A stretch of DNA of 48,914 nt from Dehalococcoidia bacterium (lineage in GTDB: Bacteria > Chloroflexota > Dehalococcoidia > Tepidiformales > Tepidiformaceae). The position numbers were made by a program, and so were the translations under genes. The stretch covers positions 1 to 48,914 of the forward strand of contig JADZEI010000006.1 in NCBI GenBank assembly GCA_020850615.1. The letters run 5' to 3'. How positions within the stretch are numbered: position 1 is the stretch's first letter; every line of letters starts with the position of its first letter. Of the stretch, positions 42,578-48,914 are shown piece after piece. The notes under the pieces are model-generated. The model saw only the letters and a program-made list of their open reading frames with translations. It was not told where the DNA came from and ran no database searches.

Positions 42578-42606
42578 TTGTGAGCGCGCTCACAGCGGCA
42601 TATAAC
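42578..42606 (+). promoter_or_regulatory. Promoter with a CRP-type palindromic operator
   Basis: TTGTGA (42578-42583) and TATAAC (42601-42606) are 17 bp apart, a good sigma-70-type promoter. Within it TGTGA-GCGCGC-TCACA (42579-42594) is a perfect 16-bp palindrome equal to the consensus CRP site, and also like LacI-family operators. It covers the -35 box and most of the spacer, so the bound protein would most likely repress. The transcript would run into the DUF4389 genes. Confidence 0.6.
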
Positions 42607-42611
42607 TCATG

Positions 42612-42650
42612 GCGGACGGCAACCAGGGAGAGCAGGGCACCGCCGTCCGC
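42612..42650 (+). promoter_or_regulatory. Leader hairpin upstream of the first DUF4389 gene
   Basis: GCGGACGGC (42612-42620) can pair with GCCGTCCGC (42642-42650) across a 21-nt loop. It begins near the predicted transcription start of the CRP-palindrome promoter and would stand about 45 nt before the start codon. Function unknown. Confidence 0.35.
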
Positions 42651-42695
42651 TGGGCGCGGGGTGCGTAAGACGCCCGGCCCGGTTTGGGAGGCCGT

Positions 42696-43301
42696 ATGAC
42701 AACCATGTCCGCTGACTACACGATGTCCGGGGGTGGATACCCGGTGGGCATCGAGATCGATGGGCCGCAGCCGCAGAACCGGCTGAGCGTGCTCCTCCGC
42801 TTCCTCTACGTCATCCCGCACGCGCTGGTGCTCGCCATCCTCGCCTACGCCATCGGTGTGACCACGTTCATCGCGTGGCTGATCATCGTGGTCACCGGGA
42901 AGTGCCCGGCCGGGCTCGCGAAGTTCCACGCCGGTTATCTCCGCTGGTCCACGCGGATGGGCGGGTACATGTTCCTGTTGACCGACAAGTACCCGGCGTT
43001 CTCGATGGACGCCGACAACGCCTACCCGATCCGGGTCTCGATCCAGGACCAGCTCGAGAACCGCAACCGGCTGACGGTGCTGCTCCGGCTGATCATGGTG
43101 ATCCCGCACGTCATCGCGCTTTCGGTGGTTGGGATCGTCGCCGAGGTCCTCCTGTTCGTGGCCTGGCTCGTGGCGCTGTTCACCGGCTCCGTGCCAGAGG
43201 GGATCCACACGTTCCTCGCCGGCTTCATGCGCTGGTACAACCGGGTGGGCGCCTACGCGATCCTGCTCACGGACGAGTACCCGCCGTTCAGCATGAGCTG
43301 A
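42696..43301 (+). CDS. DUF4389 membrane protein, two-repeat form
   Basis: 201 residues, built from two similar halves: each has NRL-(S/T)VLLR, a helix starting VIPH, a second helix with F(I/V)AWL, TG-x-(C/V)P-(A/E)G-(L/I), a YxRWxxRxGAY-like segment, and LLTDxYPPFSM at the end. This is the DUF4389 pattern, predicted as four transmembrane helices. Function is not known. A GGGAGG site lies 5 nt before the ATG. It follows the CRP-type promoter and precedes a larger DUF4389 gene. Confidence 0.82.
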   Translation: MTTMSADYTMSGGGYPVGIEIDGPQPQNRLSVLLRFLYVIPHALVLAILAYAIGVTTFIAWLIIVVTGKCPAGLAKFHAGYLRWSTRMGGYMFLLTDKYPAFSMDADNAYPIRVSIQDQLENRNRLTVLLRLIMVIPHVIALSVVGIVAEVLLFVAWLVALFTGSVPEGIHTFLAGFMRWYNRVGAYAILLTDEYPPFSMS

Positions 43302-43331
43302 GCGTCTTGCTCGAAACCGCGCGCCGCCCGC

Positions 43332-43359
43332 ACACTGCCCGCACCTTCGCGGGCGGTGT
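43332..43359 (+). promoter_or_regulatory. Hairpin close to the start codon of the second DUF4389 gene
   Basis: An 11-bp stem (43332-43342 with 43349-43359, one G-U pair) ends 6 nt before the ATG at 43366 and contains the only purine-rich stretch (GGGCGG) that could serve as ribosome site. It could hide that site and limit translation. Confidence 0.4.
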
Positions 43360-43365
43360 CCGGGC

Positions 43366-44967
43366 ATGACGCAACCTCCGGCTAACGGCGACCAGGACGA
43401 ACCGGGCCAGGACGGCGACGCGCCGTGGCGCTGGGACCCGGACGAGCGCCCGGACACGGGAGACGAGCCCGAGCCGCCAACGCTGCGGTTTGACGCGCCC
43501 GCCGCGGACGAAGGCGTGGGAGACGCGCCGTCCACACCGCCGGCGCTGTCGTTCGAGCCGGCGACGCAGGCTGTGCCACCGCCGCCGCCGTACGAACCTG
43601 CCACGCAGATCACGCCGACTCCGCCGCCGCCGTCGTACGAGCTCCCGCCACCGCTGCCCCCGCCGGGAGCTCCGGGTGGGCCGCGTGAGCATGGCGTCCG
43701 GCCGGCGGGCAGCGAGCCGCGCCCATTCGGAGCGCCCCCGCCGCCGCCAATGCCGGGCACCGGCGGGCCGCCACCGCCCCCGCCGGCGATGCCACCGCCG
43801 CCGCCCAGCCGGCCGCCGCACTGGGAGGCGCCAGCGCCGCCACCGGCGCAGCGCTACCCCATGGACTTCGAGGTCCAGTACCCGCCGCGGCTGAGCCGGT
43901 GGAAGACGTTCCTCCGGGGCTTCCTCATCCTGCCGGCGGCGATCTTCGCCTGGATGGTCAGCGCGCTGGTCCAGGCGTCGTTCCCGCTGGGCTGGGTGCC
44001 GGTCTTCGTGAAGCGGAAGTACCCGGACTGGCTGTTCGCGGCGAACGGCGGGGCGATGGCGTACCAGGCGCGGTTCGCCGCCTACGGGCTGCTGCTGACC
44101 GACCGCTACCCGAGCTTCTCGCGGGAGGACCACCCGGTGCGGCTGGAGTACGCGGACCCGCCGCAGGGGCAGCTCAGCCGCTGGCGTGTGTTCTTCTGGA
44201 AGCTGCTGCTCATCGTCCCGCACCTGTTCGTGCTCTGGTTCCTCTACCTCGCGGTCGGTGTGGTGACGTTCATCGCGTGGTTCGCGATCCTGTTCACCGG
44301 GAACTACCCGCGCGGCCTGTTCGGCTTCGTGACGGGCGTGCTGCGCTGGACCTACCGGGTGCAGGGCTACTTCGCCTCGTTCAACGACCGCTTCCCGCCG
44401 TTCTCGCTGAGCGCGGAGGCGGGCCCGGGCGGCAAGGCCGGCGCGATCATCAGCGGCGCGATCGGCATGCTCTTCATCGGGAGCTGCGGCAGCATCTTCG
44501 TCGCCGCAGTCGCGACGATGAACGACACGCACGACGCATCCATCAGCTACGCGGCGCTGAGCGATGGCCGCAGCGGCCAGACGTTCTACACCGGCGAGCG
44601 GTTCGACCCGACGTTCGTGGTGACCATCGAGCTGGTGACGGACCCCGCGGACGAGCTGCTCGGGCTCATCGACGTCCCCGGGCACCGCGTGGTCGTGTTC
44701 GAATGGACGCTGGAGAACGCCAACGGCACCGACGAGGACATCGACCGCGGGATCGCGCATTTCACGGTGGCGGACAACGACGACACGCGGACGTACGACG
44801 CGGCGATCGTGGTGGTCGACGGGCAGCCGGCGCCCGCGGAGATCGAGGACGGCGAAGAGGTGACGATGCAGGCGGCGTTCGTGGTGCCGGAGGACGCGGA
44901 GCCGGTGTCGCTGCGGCTGGACCCGCCCTGGCCGGACCTCTCGGGCATCCGCTACGAGTTCCGCTGA
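43366..44967 (+). CDS. DUF4389 membrane protein with Pro-rich head and extracytoplasmic tail
   Basis: 533 residues. Residues 1-165 are acidic then strongly proline-rich (several P5-P6 runs), probably a disordered cytoplasmic arm. Residues about 168-350 hold two DUF4389-like units with YPPRLSRWKTFLRGFLILP, AYGLLLTDRYPSFS, QLSRWRVFFWKLLLIVPHLFV and ASFNDRFPPFSL. A further helix lies at about 365-385. The C-terminal part (about 395-533) is beta-rich and resembles DUF4352-like Ig-type domains. It might bind proteins through the proline head, but the function is unknown. It is 64 bp downstream of the shorter DUF4389 gene and likely co-transcribed. Confidence 0.8.
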   Translation: MTQPPANGDQDEPGQDGDAPWRWDPDERPDTGDEPEPPTLRFDAPAADEGVGDAPSTPPALSFEPATQAVPPPPPYEPATQITPTPPPPSYELPPPLPPPGAPGGPREHGVRPAGSEPRPFGAPPPPPMPGTGGPPPPPPAMPPPPPSRPPHWEAPAPPPAQRYPMDFEVQYPPRLSRWKTFLRGFLILPAAIFAWMVSALVQASFPLGWVPVFVKRKYPDWLFAANGGAMAYQARFAAYGLLLTDRYPSFSREDHPVRLEYADPPQGQLSRWRVFFWKLLLIVPHLFVLWFLYLAVGVVTFIAWFAILFTGNYPRGLFGFVTGVLRWTYRVQGYFASFNDRFPPFSLSAEAGPGGKAGAIISGAIGMLFIGSCGSIFVAAVATMNDTHDASISYAALSDGRSGQTFYTGERFDPTFVVTIELVTDPADELLGLIDVPGHRVVVFEWTLENANGTDEDIDRGIAHFTVADNDDTRTYDAAIVVVDGQPAPAEIEDGEEVTMQAAFVVPEDAEPVSLRLDPPWPDLSGIRYEFR

Positions 44968-45120
44968 GCTGCGTATCGCGGCGCGTTACGGCTGATCGCG
45001 GGCGTTCGATTGCAGTTCCATGGCGGCTCCGGCGGAGGCCGCCGCGGTTGTTCTGCGGCTGAAACTGGCGGCGCGTGGCGCTACAACGGGCGCAATGCGC
45101 CAGGGCCGACACTGGTGGCG

Positions 45121-45708
45121 ATGAGCCAGCCGGACGTGCCCCTCCCTGCTCCCACCGCCGCCCTGCCAGCCATGCGGACCTTCGTCCCGGCGCGGGCGCG
45201 GCGGGGACTCACCGTCGCCAGCCAGCGAGACTGCCTCGCGAGCGTGACGATCGACCTGCTCGCGGGGGTGGCCGCCTGCCCGTTCGTCTTGCCGCCGCTG
45301 GCGCTGGTGTTGCGCGGTTGGTGGCCGGCGGGCGCTCTTATCGCCGCGCACCTGTTCCTGGCCGTGTTCTGGGCGATGGGCCGCACACCCGGGATGTACC
45401 TCGTGGGCACGCGGCTGGCGGACGCGGCGACGGGCCGGGACCCGGGATTTGGCGCGGGGCTCTCCCGGGCGGCGCTGCTGCTGCCGGCGGCGGTCGCGCT
45501 GTTCCTCCTCGCCGATGCGTCGCTTCCGCACCCCACGGCGCCCTTCTCGCGGCAGCCCGTGGTCCTGTGGAGCTCGCTGGCGGTGCTCGGCGCGGCGGTG
45601 TTCAGCCATACGTGGGCGCTGTACGACCGCGAGGGCCGGGCGCTGCATGACCGGCTCTGCGGGCTGGTGGTGGTGCGCGACGCCGGGCGGCCGGGAACTA
45701 ACGGCTAA
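45121..45708 (+). CDS. RDD family membrane protein
   Basis: 195 residues with about four hydrophobic segments. MGRTPGMYLVGTRLADAATGRDPGFGAGLSRAALL and the terminal DREGRALHDRLCGLVVVRD are the conserved C-terminal half of the RDD family. The N-terminal Arg-Asp motif is changed to RDCLASVTIDLLAG. Some RDD proteins move ions, but most are uncharacterised. ATG 45121 was taken as start; an upstream GTG at 45115 is possible. It precedes purL by 25 bp. Confidence 0.72.
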   Translation: MSQPDVPLPAPTAALPAMRTFVPARARRGLTVASQRDCLASVTIDLLAGVAACPFVLPPLALVLRGWWPAGALIAAHLFLAVFWAMGRTPGMYLVGTRLADAATGRDPGFGAGLSRAALLLPAAVALFLLADASLPHPTAPFSRQPVVLWSSLAVLGAAVFSHTWALYDREGRALHDRLCGLVVVRDAGRPGTNG

Positions 45709-45733
45709 ACGCCCCGGGCCTTACCCTTGTGGC

Positions 45734-47941
45734 ATGCCCGTAGACCAGGAAGCCCTCGACGCCGTCGCCCTTAGCCGTGCGGAATACGACCTGCTGGTGG
45801 AGCGCCTGGGGCGCGAACCGAACGAGGTCGAGCTCGGCATGTTCGGTTCGCTCTGGAGCGAACACTGCGGCTACAAGAACTCGAAGCCGCTCCTCATGCT
45901 GTTCCCCAGCGGCGGCGACCGCGTGCTCACTCGCGCCGGCGCCGAGAATGCGGGCGCGATCGACATCGGCGATGGGCTCTGCGTCGTGATGAAGGTGGAG
46001 TCGCACAACCACCCGTCGGCGATCGAGCCGTTCCAGGGCGCCGCCACGGGCGTGGGCGGCATCGTCCGGGACATCTTCGCGATGGGCGCGTACCCGATCG
46101 CGATCCTGAACTCGCTCCGCTTCGGCACGCCCGCGGACCCGCAGAACAAGTACCTGCTCGATGGCGTGGTCGCGGGCATTTCGTTTTATGGCAACTGCCT
46201 CGGCATCCCGAACGTGGGCGGCGAGGTGGTGTTCGCGGCCGACTACAACGGCAACCCGCTGGTGAACGCAATGTGCGTCGGGCTCGCGCGGACGGACCGG
46301 CTGCAGAGCGCGAAAGCGCGCGGGGTCGGCAACCCGCTGCTCCTGGTGGGCGCGGACACGGGGCGGGACGGGATCCACGGCGCGAGCGGGCTCGCTTCGC
46401 GCACCGACCCGGAGGCGCGCTTCGAGGAGATGCGCCCGGCGGTGCAGGTGGGCAACCCGTTCATGGAGAAGCTGCTGATGGAGGCCTGCTACGAGCTCGC
46501 CTCCGAGCACCCGGAGTGGCTGGCGGGGCTGCAGGACCTGGGCGCGGCCGGGCTGACCAGCTCGGTGGTCGAGTGCTGCGCGAAGGGCGGCACCGGCGCG
46601 GTGCTCGAACTCGCGAACGTGCCGCGCCGCGAATCGGGCATGCGGCCCTACGAGATCATGCTCAGCGAGAGCCAGGAGCGCATGCTCGTCATCGCGAACC
46701 GCGAGCACGCCGCCGACGTGAAGGCGCTGTTCGAACGCTGGGAGCTGCACTGCGAGGAGATCGGCCAGGTCACGGGCGGGACGGATGTGGTGATCATGGA
46801 CAACGGCGTCGAAGTGGGGCGTGTGCCGACGGGCATCGCCAGCGACCCGCCGCTCTACCGCCGCGAAGGCGTGCGCCCGGCCCACCTGGCCGAGCTGAAC
46901 ACGTTCGACCTGGCGAGCCTGCCAGACCTGGACCCTGGCGAGGCGACGGCGGCGCTGCTGCGGCTGCTCGCGCGCCCGAACATCACGAGCAAGCGGGGCG
47001 TCTTCCGGCAGTACGACCACCAGGTACTGGCGAACACGGTCGTGCCCCCAGGGGGCGACGCGGCGGTGGTGCGGATCGACGGGACGGACCGCGCGATCGC
47101 CTTGAGCACCGACTGCAACGGGCGCTACTGCTACCTGGACCCGTATGCGGGCGCCGCGATCGCGGTCGCGGAAGCGGCGCGGAACGTGGTCTGCACGGGC
47201 GCGACGCCGGTCGCGGTCACGGACTGCCTGAACTTCGGCAACCCGGAGAAGGCGGACGTGTACTACCAGCTCTCGCAGGCGGTGCACGGGCTGAGCGAAG
47301 CGTGCTCGGTGTTCGACACGCCGGTCGTGAGCGGCAACGTGAGCCTGTACAACGAGACCGCCGGGCGGCCGGTCTACCCGACGCCGGTGGTGGGGATGCT
47401 CGGGATCATCGAGGACGTTTCGAAGCACCTGCGGGCCGGGTTCCAGCGGCCGGGGAGCGAGGTGTGGCTGCTCGGCGCGGGGATCGACCAGGCGGCGGAC
47501 ACGCTGGCCGGGAGCGAGTACCTCGAGATGGCGCACGGGAAGGTCGCGGGGCTGCCGCAGGTGGACCTCCAGGGCGAGCGGCGGCTGCAGGAGCTGGTGC
47601 TGCTCGCGAACGGCGAGGGGCTGCTCGCGAGCGCGCACGACTGCTCCGACGGCGGGCTCGCGGTCGCGCTGGCGGAGTGCGCGGTCTTCGGCGGGGTGGG
47701 GTTCGATGGCCAGCGGGAGTTCGGCGGCCGGGTGGACGGCGCCCTCTTCGGCGAGCGGCAGGGGCGGGTCGTGGTGACTGTGGCGAGCGAGGCCGCGGCC
47801 ACCCGGCTGCGCGAGCTCGCGGCGGAGCTGGACGTCTGGGCGACGTGGCTCGGGCGGACGGTCGAGCACGGCGGGTTCGCCTTCGGGCCGATCGAGACGA
47901 GCGTGGAGGCGCTGGGCGAGGCGTACGAGACGGGCGTGTAG
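45734..47941 (+). CDS. purL: Phosphoribosylformylglycinamidine synthase subunit PurL
   Basis: 735 residues, the short PurL of PurS/PurQ/PurL-type bacteria. The start ELGMFGSLWSEHCGYKNSKPLL, the VKVESHNHPSAIEPFQGAATGVGGIVRDI block, GGDTGRDGIHGAS-like VGADTGRDGIHGASGLAS, and HDCSDGGLAVALAECA are family signatures with two AIRS-fold halves for ATP and FGAR. It makes FGAM from FGAR, ATP and ammonia delivered by PurQ. After its stop begins the REP region. Confidence 0.96.
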   Translation: MPVDQEALDAVALSRAEYDLLVERLGREPNEVELGMFGSLWSEHCGYKNSKPLLMLFPSGGDRVLTRAGAENAGAIDIGDGLCVVMKVESHNHPSAIEPFQGAATGVGGIVRDIFAMGAYPIAILNSLRFGTPADPQNKYLLDGVVAGISFYGNCLGIPNVGGEVVFAADYNGNPLVNAMCVGLARTDRLQSAKARGVGNPLLLVGADTGRDGIHGASGLASRTDPEARFEEMRPAVQVGNPFMEKLLMEACYELASEHPEWLAGLQDLGAAGLTSSVVECCAKGGTGAVLELANVPRRESGMRPYEIMLSESQERMLVIANREHAADVKALFERWELHCEEIGQVTGGTDVVIMDNGVEVGRVPTGIASDPPLYRREGVRPAHLAELNTFDLASLPDLDPGEATAALLRLLARPNITSKRGVFRQYDHQVLANTVVPPGGDAAVVRIDGTDRAIALSTDCNGRYCYLDPYAGAAIAVAEAARNVVCTGATPVAVTDCLNFGNPEKADVYYQLSQAVHGLSEACSVFDTPVVSGNVSLYNETAGRPVYPTPVVGMLGIIEDVSKHLRAGFQRPGSEVWLLGAGIDQAADTLAGSEYLEMAHGKVAGLPQVDLQGERRLQELVLLANGEGLLASAHDCSDGGLAVALAECAVFGGVGFDGQREFGGRVDGALFGERQGRVVVTVASEAAATRLRELAAELDVWATWLGRTVEHGGFAFGPIETSVEALGEAYETGV

Positions 47942-47967
47942 GCGCGGCGGGGAAGCATGCCGGCTCG

Positions 47968-48093
47968 GCGCCGGGAGCGCCGCAGGCGTAGCCGCGGAGC
48001 ATTGCTCCGCGGGATTGTCCGAACCATGCCTCGCGGCAGCCTGTGCTGAAGCCGTAGCCGCGGAGCAGTGCTCCGCGGGATTGCCGAACCAAC
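47968..48093 (-). repeat. Left REP pair flanking the RAYT gene
   Basis: Two units in inverted orientation relative to the right set. Their palindromic cores are 47992-48012 and 48058-48078 (arms CCGCGGAGCA and TGCTCCGCGG around one base), exactly 66 bp apart. Each is flanked by GTAGC on the left and GATTGTCCGAACC or GATTGCCGAACC on the right. The sequence between the cores aligns, as reverse complement, with the spacer of the right-hand units. Confidence 0.85.
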
Positions 48094-48114
48094 ATGCGGG
48101 ACGGCGGACGGAGT

Positions 48115-48573
48115 TCAGTCCGCTGAGTCGCTCCAGGTCCAGGGCCATTCGTCGAGTTCTTCGGCCAGTCCGGCTGCGAGCGGGTTGTTGACGATGTAGG
48201 CGATCAGGGTGGTCAACTCGCCCTCGCGTACGACCCGGTCGTAATAGCGTGGCTGCCAGAGATTGCGGCCGTGCCTTCTGTCGATGGCGAGCTTCGTCGT
48301 GTGTGGCTTGAAGGACTGCACCCACCGCGGGATTGAGAGCCTGGCGGGCCGCACGGCTACGTGCAGGTGATCCGGCATCAGGCATGCGGCGAGAAGGTCC
48401 ACCGCGTCGCGCGTACGTTCGTTCATGACGCTGTGCCAGACGGCTGCGCCAACAGGGCCGCGGAACGGGCGGGTGCCCGGCCACGCTCGCAGGATGAGGT
48501 GGAACGTGAGCCCACGGTTCTCATAGACGCCGGGCGGCAGCCGCGTTCTGCGCGGGAACGGGCGGTCGTTCAT
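48115..48573 (-). CDS. REP-associated tyrosine transposase (RAYT), Y1 HUH family
   Basis: 152 residues, complete. CLMPDHLHVAV contains the HUH metal site (H69-L-H71). LWQPRYYDRVVREGEL and AYIVNNPLAAGLAEELDEWPW match the RAYT/TnpA-REP branch of IS200/IS605-like enzymes. By comparison with the E. coli RAYT, the catalytic Tyr is Tyr126 in YIVNNP. These enzymes bind, nick and rejoin single-stranded REP hairpins and are not found on classical insertion sequences. There is no target duplication or IS-like end. The gene is bracketed by REP units with the same 66-bp spacing on each side, so they are probably its substrates. Confidence 0.88.
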   Translation of the reverse strand: MNDRPFPRRTRLPPGVYENRGLTFHLILRAWPGTRPFRGPVGAAVWHSVMNERTRDAVDLLAACLMPDHLHVAVRPARLSIPRWVQSFKPHTTKLAIDRRHGRNLWQPRYYDRVVREGELTTLIAYIVNNPLAAGLAEELDEWPWTWSDSAD

Positions 48574-48631
48574 CGGCGATTAGCCTAACCACCCAGACGA
48601 CACCCTTCCAACAGCCTGAGAATCGGGCGTT

Positions 48632-48801
48632 GGTTCGGACAATCCCGCGGAGCGATGCTCCGCGGCTACGGCTTCGCCTCGGGCTGACGCGGAGCCTGGT
48701 ACGGACAGTCCCGCGGAGCCGTGCTCCGCGGCTACGGCTTCGCCTCGGGCTGACGCGGGGCCTGGTTCGGACAGTCGCGCGGAGCAGTGCTCCGCGGCTT
48801 C
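48632..48801 (+). repeat. Right REP triplet flanking the RAYT gene
   Basis: Three direct units with cores 48645-48665, 48711-48731 and 48777-48797, each exactly 66 bp from the next. The unit reads GGTTCGGACAATC or GGTACGGACAGTC, the palindromic core, then GCTACGGCTTCGCCTCGGGC. The third copy is cut short after the core. The stretch 48802-48914 to the window end shows no gene or further repeat. Confidence 0.88.
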
Positions 48802-48914
48802 CATGAGAAGGCCAGTCTGGATCAAGCCGCGCCTTTAGCGGGCGCTCCAGCCGGGATGTCGTTTCGAAGCTCCGCTTCCATCCGCACTCTTGGTCGGCTC
48901 TCGCCGGGTGCACG

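Noticed and set aside
48115-48573. A complete insertion sequence of the IS200/IS605 family
   Set aside because: No accessory TnpB gene, no IS-type ends and no target motif pair could be defined. The protein motifs and the flanking REPs fit a RAYT instead.
48632-48801. CRISPR array, because three repeats recur at a fixed 66-bp period
   Set aside because: The DNA between the palindromes is itself conserved and not spacer-like, the left set has the same spacer in inverse, and no cas gene is present. REP/BIME structure explains it better.

Overview
The window is high-GC, gene-dense bacterial DNA with strongly G/C-ended codons. The gene content (F420 genes cofC/cofD, tig-clpP-clpX, isolated rplJ-rplL, DUF4389 membrane proteins, a chemotaxis operon, a tiny MGDKSPK-type protein) fits a Chloroflexota bacterium, perhaps a Tepidiforma-like member of the Dehalococcoidia. 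That placement is inference from gene content; no rRNA or tRNA gene is visible to confirm it.

Layout. 1-5.7 kb: a secreted zinc metallopeptidase, a 31-residue basic protein, an enoyl-CoA hydratase family enzyme, a CitE/malyl-CoA lyase family enzyme, a HigB/HigA toxin-antitoxin pair, and DinB and YbaK family proteins. 5.6-9.5 kb: a UbiA-type prenyltransferase, then a leftward operon of an FMN-binding protein, its flavin transferase ApbE and an RnfD/NqrB-like membrane protein. 9.5-15.2 kb: a two-component system, a ThDP lyase/decarboxylase, an exported helical protein and a VOC protein. 15.3-23.5 kb, all leftward: rplJ-rplL, an oligopeptide-type ABC transporter (binding protein plus two permeases, no ATPases), and tig-clpP-clpX. 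23.9-30.5 kb: cofD-cofC, an arsenate reductase with an aquaporin, a lipoprotein, RidA, a UPF0104-type flippase-like protein and a PAP2 enzyme. 30.5-38.8 kb: leftward operon cheW-cheA-cheC-cheD-cheY-cheB-cheR, with fliM-(unknown)-cheX divergent from it. 39-48 kb: a Rieske protein, a GT39-like glycosyltransferase, purQ, two DUF4389 proteins, an RDD protein and purL. 48-48.9 kb: a REP-associated tyrosine transposase (RAYT) with its REP elements.

The most notable non-genic content is repeats. (1) The RAYT is flanked by two REP units on the left and three on the right; the sets are inverted relative to each other and each has an exact 66-bp period. A single related unit lies about 20 kb away. (2) At least six arrays of 3-4 tandem degenerate heptamers lie in intergenic DNA or over gene 3' ends, usually followed by a G-rich GCCGGGGTG-like box. 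They resemble the heptamer STRR arrays of cyanobacteria. (3) A 45-57 bp family appears as tandem pairs near position 100-250 and 38.86-39.0 kb. Regulatory signals include several strong hairpins, a perfect CRP-type palindrome inside a promoter upstream of the DUF4389 genes, and a dyad between the divergent chemotaxis and fliM units.
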